Part shown: one piece after another, positions 19,200 to 26,535 of the stretch | Layout: the number at the start of each line of letters is the position of its first letter | Numbering within the stretch: the first letter of the stretch is position 1 | Source of the DNA: an uncultured Bacteroidales bacterium | GTDB lineage: Bacteria; Bacteroidota; Bacteroidia; Bacteroidales; UBA932 | Direction of reading: 5' to 3' | DNA length: 64,000 nucleotides | NCBI GenBank assembly: GCA_946403855.1 | Contig: CAMJBH010000008.1 | Span: forward strand, 43,687-107,686 | Position numbers and translations under genes: made by a program | The notes under the pieces: model-generated | Told to the model about the DNA's origin: nothing | Databases searched by the model: none | The model's input: the letters and a program-made list of their open reading frames with translations, nothing else

Positions 19200-20282
19200 T
19201 TATTTTTTCACCTTATCCGAAAACTGCTTGAACCTGCTGTCGGCTTCAGCATTATAGGTCAGCACGGCCTCATGAGTGAGACCTCTGCGCATAAGGCGCT
19301 TGGCGGCACGCATCTCGCGGCGCTCGAAGCACTCCACTTCTTTGATAATGCGGCGCAACTCTACAGGCTTGACATTCTCGCCCTCGTGCACCCTGTCGAA
19401 CAAAGTGCGGGAAAGCATGTTCGAAGGCCCGCCCAGAGCGTCGGGAAGTGGTTCTCCCTCAAAGGCAGCGATTGCATAACAACATGGAGTATAACCGGTT
19501 GCACACCACAGCAGGCCCTTTTCACCTTCCTTTGAAGGACATTCAATGACGATGGAAGACACCGTCGTCGTACGGGGGATGAAATCGTGCTCCAGAAGGC
19601 CTGCAGAAGGGGCCGATGCCAAGGCGTCGCGTCCGTCCTTGAGGAAGGAACGGCCGGCCTTCAAGAAAAACTGTGCATCGAACTTTCCTGGAGGCTCGGT
19701 AAGATAGTCCATGGTCTTGAACCTCTCGTGCCCCCGTCCCCTGGCTGGATCGCCGGCGAGGGAATAGTTGGTACGGAAAAGTATTCCGTCCGAAGGCACG
19801 TCATAGCGCACCACGGTGCTGTCGCCTACTTCGAAATAGGCCGCTCCGCCCTTGGAATCCGCCACGCCGAAATTGGTGCTGAGATTCATCGGGCGCGGCA
19901 GAGAATCCAGAAGCCCCGCAAAATCTTCGACGCTTCGGCAGCTCGCCAGGGCATTTGCCATGGTTCTTCCTGCGCATGTGTCAAAGCCAAGCGAATCGGG
20001 CCTCATGTTGTACGACAGGTTATTGATTATGGCGAAGCCGGCCTCGTTGATGCCTGCGTAGCACTTAGTGCGGAGGGTGTCGGAAGTCGGGAAAAGACCG
20101 GTATAGGAAAACTTGCCGCCTGTCACATGGGCTATGATGTTGTAGGGGTCAGGAGCGTCGCGCTGCTTCCAAAGCATGGGGCGTCCGGTGGCGGAGGCCC
20201 CTGCACCGACCACCGCGGTGGTGCAAGCGAAAGAAGCAGCCGGCAGCAGCACGGCCAGCACAAGAAACCACAGGCGTTTCAT
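19200..20282 (-). CDS. C45-like autoproteolytic acyltransferase/hydrolase (Ntn hydrolase)
   Basis: A 360-residue protein with a signal peptide ending in 'ASFACTTAVVG'. A Cys at the predicted mature N-terminus is the expected nucleophile of the Ntn-hydrolase (C45/choloylglycine hydrolase-like) fold, and 'CTTAVVGAGASATGRPMLWKQRD' fits that family in pattern. Further family-like pieces are 'INEAGFAIINNLS' and 'RTNYSLA'. Such enzymes hydrolyse amide bonds of non-peptide or acylated substrates. Its start overlaps the stop of the upstream sugar transporter (ATGA), so it is co-transcribed. The substrate is unknown. Confidence 0.75.
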   Translation of the reverse strand: MKRLWFLVLAVLLPAASFACTTAVVGAGASATGRPMLWKQRDAPDPYNIIAHVTGGKFSYTGLFPTSDTLRTKCYAGINEAGFAIINNLSYNMRPDSLGFDTCAGRTMANALASCRSVEDFAGLLDSLPRPMNLSTNFGVADSKGGAAYFEVGDSTVVRYDVPSDGILFRTNYSLAGDPARGRGHERFKTMDYLTEPPGKFDAQFFLKAGRSFLKDGRDALASAPSAGLLEHDFIPRTTTVSSIVIECPSKEGEKGLLWCATGYTPCCYAIAAFEGEPLPDALGGPSNMLSRTLFDRVHEGENVKPVELRRIIKEVECFERREMRAAKRLMRRGLTHEAVLTYNAEADSRFKQFSDKVKK

Positions 20283-21469
20283 TTGCGTATCTTATAGCCG
20301 TAGTAGGCGTAGAACATTATCAACAGATAGAAAGGAAGGCAGATCCAATAAGCATTCTGGGCTCCAACCCAGTCTTTCATGGCACCGAAAAGCAGAGGGA
20401 TGAGGGCGCCGCCGCCGATAGAGGCGACCAGCAGCGAGGAGCCCTTCTTGGTGAATTTACCGAGTTCGGTGATAGCGAGGGGCCAGATGGCCGGATACAT
20501 GAGCGAACAAGCGAAACTCAGCAGCGCCACGCACCATACCGACACCTGCGGAGGGGTGAGCACTATGAGCAGCGAATCGATGACCGCCAGCCAGGTGCAG
20601 ATACGCAGCGCCTGCACCTGCGATATAAACTTGGGTATGCAAATGATGCCTACAACATATCCCACGGCCATGCCGATGCCCGGCCATACGGTATAGCTCT
20701 CCGGGTTGGGGAGACCGAGGCCCTGGGCATAATCGAGCACAGTCAGAAGGGCAAGGTTTTCCACGCCCACGTACACAAAAAGCGCCAGCGCCCCGAGCAC
20801 CAGATGCGGGAACTGCCAGATAGAAGTCTTGCCGGCTGCGTAGGGGCAGTCTTCTTCGTTCTCCTCTCCTTCCGCCTTAATCTCCTCGAGCGGGGCGAAG
20901 AAGGTGACGATGCCCAGCAATATAACCACGGCGATGATGATTATCAGCGGCTTATCGAGGTCCTGAAGGCCCACGGCCTCGATGGGTTTACGAGTGACGG
21001 CGGCAATGAATACCGACGGCAGCGCCAGGGCCATGGAATTGCAGATGCCCATGATGCTGATACGGCGTGCGGCGCTGTCGATGGGCCCGAGTATGGTCAC
21101 ATAGGGGTTGATGGCCGCCTGTAGTACCGTGTTGGCCGTTCCGCTGATAAAGCAAGCCAGCAGGTACAATGCGAAGCTCTCCAGACGCGCCGCCGGGATA
21201 AAGAGCCCGAAGGCAAGGGCGAACATGAAGAAGCTTAGCGACATGGTGCGTTTGTAGCCTATCTTGTTGATAATCGACGAAGCCGGGAAACTGAACACCA
21301 GGAACGCAAGGAAAGTGGCGGCAATCACCAAGTAACTCTGAGCCGAGGTTAGATGAAGATTATTCTCCAGAAACGGCACAAAGTAACCGTTGATACCCGT
21401 GGCAAAGCCCACGGTAAAAAACATCATCCCTATGAATGCAAGGGGAACTATGTAATTCTTGTTAGACAT
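20279..21469 (-). CDS. FucP/GluP-type sugar:H+ symporter (MFS)
   Basis: A 396-residue protein with 12 predicted membrane segments. 'GFATGINGYFVPFLENNLHLTSAQSYL' near the N-terminus is the family pattern of the fucose:H+ symporter (FHS) group, which includes FucP, GluP and the GlcNAc transporter NagP. Because a GlcNAc-type kinase gene and two hexosaminidase genes are in the same gene string, an N-acetyl amino sugar is the most likely cargo. This is an inference from context; no substrate residue can be read off. Confidence 0.85.
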   Translation of the reverse strand: MSNKNYIVPLAFIGMMFFTVGFATGINGYFVPFLENNLHLTSAQSYLVIAATFLAFLVFSFPASSIINKIGYKRTMSLSFFMFALAFGLFIPAARLESFALYLLACFISGTANTVLQAAINPYVTILGPIDSAARRISIMGICNSMALALPSVFIAAVTRKPIEAVGLQDLDKPLIIIIAVVILLGIVTFFAPLEEIKAEGEENEEDCPYAAGKTSIWQFPHLVLGALALFVYVGVENLALLTVLDYAQGLGLPNPESYTVWPGIGMAVGYVVGIICIPKFISQVQALRICTWLAVIDSLLIVLTPPQVSVWCVALLSFACSLMYPAIWPLAITELGKFTKKGSSLLVASIGGGALIPLLFGAMKDWVGAQNAYWICLPFYLLIMFYAYYGYKIRK

Positions 21470-21487
21470 TATTTGACAATATAATAA

Positions 21488-22093
21488 TTACCCGTTAAAA
21501 GGTTCATAAACCCACTTGGCAGTAAGTGTTCTGGCATTATCTATTTCCAGTTCTATCGTGAAAGTACGGCCGATCATTTCATTATTTTGAAAATTAACCG
21601 AGAATAGTTCAAAATTTACCGGCACCAACGGAGAAAATTGAATAAAATCGGCAATAGATAATCCTGACGCCGGCGTGTCAATTATTATCTTGTCTTTAGT
21701 GAGCAAGCACATACTATCTTCCGAAAGGCGAATGAAGAAATTTTCGGAAATGTCTTTGTTCTCAAATAGAACTTTTATACCTGTACAAAGGTCCAACGTA
21801 TAATGCAAAGGAATTAATGTTGACCCGCTTCGTGCAGTTCTCATCCCAGGGTGAACCCCGTAGAACCAATCTCTTGCTACTGATTCTATCTCGGAGTCAT
21901 GTTTTGCTTCATTACCTTTTATTGAAACGTGGCAGGCTAATTCATTAGTAAAGACACCTCTCACAGCCATCGACTCGCAGGTCTGCGGGAAAAAGCCCAT
22001 ATACACTCCAAAACCCAGAGGCTCACTGCATGACGCCAAAGCGAGCAGCACCGCAATAAAGCAACAGCAAAACCTATATGCCCGGGATAACAT
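21488..22093 (-). CDS. Hypothetical lipoprotein
   Basis: A 201-residue protein with a Cys-rich leader ending in a 'LASC' lipobox. The mature part is predicted beta-rich and I recognise no domain. It sits 2 bp after the GlcNAc kinase gene and before the sugar transporter. The DNA is visibly more AT-rich than its neighbours, which may point to separate acquisition. Confidence 0.65.
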   Translation of the reverse strand: MLSRAYRFCCCFIAVLLALASCSEPLGFGVYMGFFPQTCESMAVRGVFTNELACHVSIKGNEAKHDSEIESVARDWFYGVHPGMRTARSGSTLIPLHYTLDLCTGIKVLFENKDISENFFIRLSEDSMCLLTKDKIIIDTPASGLSIADFIQFSPLVPVNFELFSVNFQNNEMIGRTFTIELEIDNARTLTAKWVYEPFNG

Positions 22094-22095
22094 CG

Positions 22096-22944
22096 TTAAT
22101 TGTTCAGATGATACTTTATAAGTCCTTCCATGGGAGCTTTGAGGATGACCCCCATCCGCATGCCGAATTCCTCCACTACTGGCTGTAACAGGGGCTTGAA
22201 GTAATAGGCCACGGAGCCCACTGCATTGAAAGTATATTTCTGATAATCAGGATAGTGCGTGACTATCAACTTAAAGAACTGACGGAAGGCGTCGGTGACC
22301 AGATTCGGGAAATAAGGATCAAAGTCCAGATGCTCGTTAATGAATTTGGCATACTGTGCGCAGAAGCGGTTAGGGAAGGGCTTAGTGTAAATGATGTCCA
22401 GCAGCTCGTCGTTGTTGTGACCAAGCTCCCTGCCCACCAGATCATACACCTTGGGAGGCATGTTGCGACGGATGTAGTCGGTAATCATGCGCTTGCCAAG
22501 ATTGCCTCCGGAACCCTCGTCTCCAAGGATAAAGCCGCAACTGTCCACATTCAGGCCTTCGTTGCAGCCGTCATAAAGGCAGCTGTTAGCCCCTGTGCCC
22601 AGAATTGCCGCGAAGCCCGGCTCGTTCTGCAGCAGGGCCCGGCAGGAGGCCAGGGTGTCCATGGCGATGAACACCTTGCCGGCTCGGGTAAACACTTCCC
22701 TCAGAGTCTTTTCCATGAATGGATACTGGAGTGGCGTGACCCCTGCACCATAGAAATAGATTTCGCTCACTTTTTCAGGGTCAAGTTCCGCCGGAAGATT
22801 CGCCTTTATGTCCTTGACTATCTGAGGTCCTGTAATATAATTGGGGTTGTACCCCTGGCTTGTGAAGCCTATACGGACACTGCCGTCGCGAGAAACGCAC
22901 CCCCACTCTGTCTTGGTGGCCCCGCTATCTGCAATAAGTATCAT
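22096..22944 (-). CDS. BadF/BcrA-type ATPase, probable N-acetylglucosamine kinase
   Basis: A 282-residue ASKHA-fold kinase. The phosphate-1 motif 'DSGATKTEW' is at the N-terminus, with 'LGTGANSCLYDG' and 'LGDEGSGGNLGK' in the second half, as in Bacteroidota GlcNAc kinases of the BadF/BadG family. It should phosphorylate imported GlcNAc (or a related amino sugar) at C6 in the cytosol. Context supports this: two GH20 hexosaminidases and a MurQ-like etherase upstream, and a FucP-type transporter downstream. It starts 6 bp after the AAA ATPase gene. Confidence 0.85.
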   Translation of the reverse strand: MILIADSGATKTEWGCVSRDGSVRIGFTSQGYNPNYITGPQIVKDIKANLPAELDPEKVSEIYFYGAGVTPLQYPFMEKTLREVFTRAGKVFIAMDTLASCRALLQNEPGFAAILGTGANSCLYDGCNEGLNVDSCGFILGDEGSGGNLGKRMITDYIRRNMPPKVYDLVGRELGHNNDELLDIIYTKPFPNRFCAQYAKFINEHLDFDPYFPNLVTDAFRQFFKLIVTHYPDYQKYTFNAVGSVAYYFKPLLQPVVEEFGMRMGVILKAPMEGLIKYHLNN

Positions 22945-22950
22945 AAGTGT

Positions 22951-24198
22951 CTAATCTTTAGGAGTAAACGGATTTATAGGTGGGCATTCCAATATCCTCT
23001 GGCGTTCAAATCGGCTGTCTGCACAGTCGATCTTAAGGTCAAGGTAATTACCCTCCCTTGCTATCCATAATTCGAACATACGATTATCGATGATGTACGT
23101 TCCCTTGGCAAGCTTGCGGACTATCGGGTTGTTGTCATCCTGTAATGCAATCAATGCATTCTGCACACTGGATGCATTATCGAGTCCGAATCTCTTCATG
23201 GTTACGGAAGCCGTAAGATTAGAAGCTATTCCTTGAGCGGCAATACAATACAAAGTGTTTCTTGTTCTCTCTTTTTCAATTTGGTTGAGAAGAGAGCGAA
23301 ACGACTCGTCTTTTGAATCAAGAATTACATTAACAGCCTTGATAATCAATGGAATACCGACTGTTGCTCCTTTGTCTGTCATGGCAAAAACACAATTCAT
23401 TGTTTCTTGCATCGGAGCAGTTTCGCCAAGGAAAAGCTTATATACTAATCGAACTGCATCAGTTTCAATTGATTTTCCGTATTGTTTGAAACAATTTTTT
23501 ACAAATTGCTCATACGCGCCGCATTCGATAATATCCAGGTCTATATTTGATGAACTTTTATAAAAAGGCTGGTTACGATTCATGAACATCGCGTTCAACA
23601 TATGCTTTGAACTACCTGAAAAAATAAACTTGGTATTGTTCATGAGCTGAATGTGTGAGCGCAATATTGCAGCCATTCTTTCCGGGTAATACTCAATCTG
23701 TTGAAACTCATCAAAGACCACTAGATTTCTCTTCTTTGTTTTCTCAAGATAACCAAACAATTCTTCAAGAGGTATTCTCGGAATCTGGGATGGGGTGGTT
23801 CCTATGCTTGGTAAAGATATACGTCCTGTAAGCGGATCGACAGCTCCCAATGATATGTTTATACCTTTAACCATTTGTTCAAAATTCCGTCTCAACTTTG
23901 TTGAGTGAGCAAACGGGGCATTGAGCAGCTTATTCTGGAAAGCTACATGGAAATCGTTACAGCTCTTTGTACCAAAAAGATCTAAGTATAGAGTGTTGTA
24001 TCCCTCTAATATGGTTTTTTGAAGGAATATGTGGTGTATCAGACTGGACTTTCCTATCCTCCTCTGAGACTTCAGGACTACATTGTTTCCATTTTCTATC
24101 AAATTGATTATACTCTCTGTTTCTTCTGCCCTGTCACAGAAGAAAGCATCAGGAATAACAATTCCGGTATAAAACGGATTCAGTGGTTTGATGTCCAT
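22951..24198 (-). CDS. AAA family ATPase (archaeal-ATPase-like) with C-terminal winged helix
   Basis: A 415-residue cytosolic protein. The Walker A region is 'SQRRIGKSSL' near residue 46, the Walker B region is 'LVVFDEFQQ' near residue 160, and a sensor-like 'KFIFSGSS' follows. The last 100 residues look like a winged helix ('TASVTMKRFGLDNASSVQNAL'). This protein type is common in Bacteroidota and its role is unknown; DNA-linked regulation or a toxin-like function are guesses. Base composition is more AT-rich than the surrounding hydrolase genes, and it has its own -7 element at 24221. Confidence 0.8.
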   Translation of the reverse strand: MDIKPLNPFYTGIVIPDAFFCDRAEETESIINLIENGNNVVLKSQRRIGKSSLIHHIFLQKTILEGYNTLYLDLFGTKSCNDFHVAFQNKLLNAPFAHSTKLRRNFEQMVKGINISLGAVDPLTGRISLPSIGTTPSQIPRIPLEELFGYLEKTKKRNLVVFDEFQQIEYYPERMAAILRSHIQLMNNTKFIFSGSSKHMLNAMFMNRNQPFYKSSSNIDLDIIECGAYEQFVKNCFKQYGKSIETDAVRLVYKLFLGETAPMQETMNCVFAMTDKGATVGIPLIIKAVNVILDSKDESFRSLLNQIEKERTRNTLYCIAAQGIASNLTASVTMKRFGLDNASSVQNALIALQDDNNPIVRKLAKGTYIIDNRMFELWIAREGNYLDLKIDCADSRFERQRILECPPINPFTPKD

Positions 24199-24220
24199 TG
24201 ACGACGTCCTTTATTCAATG

Positions 24221-24228
24221 CAAATATA
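24221..24228 (-). promoter_or_regulatory. -7 element in front of the AAA ATPase gene
   Basis: On the minus strand 'TATATTTG' lies in an AT-rich 81-bp gap and 22 bases before the start codon. It suggests a separate transcript starting inside the large cluster. Confidence 0.6.
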
Positions 24229-24279
24229 ATAATTTATTGTAAAAAAATAATTGTAAAAAAATAAAAATACCAAGCGGGC

Positions 24280-26535
24280 TCACTCCCAGATTCCATTCAG
24301 ATCGGGAATCTCCCCCAGCCCGTAGCGGAAGAGCACCACGCCTTCGGCTTTGGAATCGACAAAGAGTTCACAGTCGTTTCGTATCTTCGAAGCACTCATC
24401 GGCACCGTGCTGGCGCTGTCGGTATCTTCGTAAGTGGTAAGACCTGCCCACACCTTGGCCGGAGCGCCCTTTGTGGCGAAATGATTGGCCACATTCACAG
24501 CCCAGGTCTGTCCGCCGCTACGGTAACCGCCCGTGCGGAAATAAATCATGGGTATGAGTATATCCATGTACTGCCCCATCTGAGCAGGGTCTTGGCCATA
24601 GTAATACTCGCTGTCTGGTTCGGGCATAAGAGCAGCCGAGAGGATGATATCGGACTTGACCGCCCTGACAGCGTCGCTGATCTGGCGGCAGAACTCCGTT
24701 ACGCAGCCCGTGGCAGTGATTGTCGCCGACGGGTTATGCAAGTAGGCGGTGCCGCCGAAACGGATGTAGTCCAGATGTATACCGTCGACTCCGTAGCCTG
24801 CGTACCTGACCGCACGGGCAATCACCTCATCGAAATACTCCTGCTTGTAGCGATTGTTCTCATCGTCCACAGGATTCACCCAGCTACCATTTGAATAAAA
24901 GCACTGCAGCCATACATGCACCTTCATTCCCTGAGCATGCGCTGATTTTACGAAAGCAAGAGTAGCGTCAGTACCGTGACTTGTAAAAGCCACTTCGTGC
25001 AGGAACAGGTGTTTGATGTCATTTCCGGCCATGATATCCAGATTTACAGTCTTCATGTACTGCGACCACAGCCATATGCCGTTGTTGGAGGCAGTGTCCG
25101 AAGACTGCTTGGACTGGAACAGCTCGCAGCGGATAACGGTATCGTCAGGGAGTCCTTCACCTTTGTCCAAGCCATTGTCGAGCAGATACTTGAAGAAGAA
25201 GGCATAGGTAATCAGGGCACGCATGGAACAAAAACTTCCCGTATAAGCGGTTATGGGAGCACGCGGATAAGTGCACATGTTGGATATCGGCTGCCCGCTC
25301 TGGAAATTCATGGCGCGCATGGCCCAGTTGTCCAGCACATCCAGCGTAACAATATGGGACTCACCTTCGATAGTGCGGAAGTAGCCGCCGTTGCCGGGAG
25401 CTTCGTTGTAAGGCATTGCGCCCCAGTAATATCCGTGGGTTTCAGGTACCGCCGTTTCACTCATACCCACTGCACCTCCTGGCAGGGCGGCGATGGAACC
25501 GGCTCCTGAATGGGTTCGGTCCAGGCCGTCAAAGCCCCTAACCAGAAGGTAGCTGCGCAGAGCCGTCTCCAACATGTCTGCAGTACCATATGTCTTGTCT
25601 CCGACCTGTATTGTGGTAGTGGACGGGATGTAATGAGCACCCGGCACATTGAAGTCGCCTCCTGCGTAGTTCTCGCCTTTCACAAGGTCAATCGTGCCGG
25701 TGGTCTTGTCCCATATATCCAGAATCTTCACGTACTCCTTGGCAAACGCCTTGATGGTTCCGTCACCGTCGAAGGTCTCTTCCGGAGAAGAATAAATCCT
25801 GCCGGCGGCGAGAGTGATGCCGGCTGTATGCTTGGTCATGGCGACTCCCAACTCATCGACAACTTTTATGGTAAGGCCCTGGGCGTAATTGCCCGGAGGC
25901 ACTGCAATGAAGACATTGGACACTCCCGACGCCAAAGCTCGGCCCACCGATACACGGACCTTCCGGTCGGCATCGGAGTAGGCGGGAAGGGGGGTGATGA
26001 CGCCGGAAAAATAGTCAACGCCGAACTCTCCGCTGACCTGCTCGCCGCCACTGCCGGAAAGCTCGATATAGTCAAGCGGAGCCGAACTTGCTCCGCTTTT
26101 CAGCCGGACCTTGACCAGGGCAGCGATATGTTTAAACTGCAGGCTGTTCCCGGAGGCGGTGTAAGCCACCGTGGGAAGGGCGTTCTGCCCGAACGAGGCA
26201 TCGGTGCCGGCGGCCTGCACGGATGGCAGGCATACCGTACCGTCGGACACCCAGATGGAAGAAGGATAAACCGCCTTCTTCTCATCCGGGAGCGCGGTGC
26301 TGAAGCTGAATTGCGCCGTGGGGGCGGGAGAGTCAAGCGAAAGGGGCGCTGACTCGATGCCGTTTATGCAGATGGCATCGCCGTCCTGCCAAAAGACATT
26401 CCTGCCGTCAGACTGAAGTTCCGTTCTGGTGTTGTCAAAACCGGCCGTAATTAAGGTTCCCTGACCCGTATCAACAACCTTGGCGCATCCGGCCGCCAGG
26501 GCCAGCACGGCGACAATACAAGCTGTTCTTTTCAT
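24280..26535 (-). CDS. Surface lipoprotein: fimbrillin-like + PMBR-like repeat + GHL10-like glycosidase
   Basis: A 751-residue lipoprotein (lipobox 'LAAGC', Cys17). Residues about 25-255 resemble a fimbrillin (Mfa-like) domain, with 'TRTELQSDGRNVFWQDGDAI' as its typical start. Residues about 260-475 are one copy of the 200-residue repeat shared with the next two surface proteins; it holds the PMBR-like motif 'HYIPSTTTIQVGDKTY'. Residues about 484-751 are a GHL10-like TIM barrel with 'GVDGIHLDYIRFGG', 'SAALMPEPDSEYYYGQD' and 'GVVLFRYGLGEIPD'. So one chain would display, bind and cut a polymer. The start overlaps the upstream stop by one base (TAATG). The glycan target is inferred; see findings. 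Confidence 0.85.
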   Translation of the reverse strand: MKRTACIVAVLALAAGCAKVVDTGQGTLITAGFDNTRTELQSDGRNVFWQDGDAICINGIESAPLSLDSPAPTAQFSFSTALPDEKKAVYPSSIWVSDGTVCLPSVQAAGTDASFGQNALPTVAYTASGNSLQFKHIAALVKVRLKSGASSAPLDYIELSGSGGEQVSGEFGVDYFSGVITPLPAYSDADRKVRVSVGRALASGVSNVFIAVPPGNYAQGLTIKVVDELGVAMTKHTAGITLAAGRIYSSPEETFDGDGTIKAFAKEYVKILDIWDKTTGTIDLVKGENYAGGDFNVPGAHYIPSTTTIQVGDKTYGTADMLETALRSYLLVRGFDGLDRTHSGAGSIAALPGGAVGMSETAVPETHGYYWGAMPYNEAPGNGGYFRTIEGESHIVTLDVLDNWAMRAMNFQSGQPISNMCTYPRAPITAYTGSFCSMRALITYAFFFKYLLDNGLDKGEGLPDDTVIRCELFQSKQSSDTASNNGIWLWSQYMKTVNLDIMAGNDIKHLFLHEVAFTSHGTDATLAFVKSAHAQGMKVHVWLQCFYSNGSWVNPVDDENNRYKQEYFDEVIARAVRYAGYGVDGIHLDYIRFGGTAYLHNPSATITATGCVTEFCRQISDAVRAVKSDIILSAALMPEPDSEYYYGQDPAQMGQYMDILIPMIYFRTGGYRSGGQTWAVNVANHFATKGAPAKVWAGLTTYEDTDSASTVPMSASKIRNDCELFVDSKAEGVVLFRYGLGEIPDLNGIWE
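25111..25758 (-). repeat. 200-residue repeat, copy in the GHL10 fusion
   Basis: Encodes residues about 260-475 of the 24280 protein. It is closest to the last copy in the neighbouring lipoprotein (26559-27200), sharing 'GLDxTHxGAGSIAAL', 'ETHGYxWG' and 'GSFCSMRALITYAFFFKY'. Confidence 0.85.
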
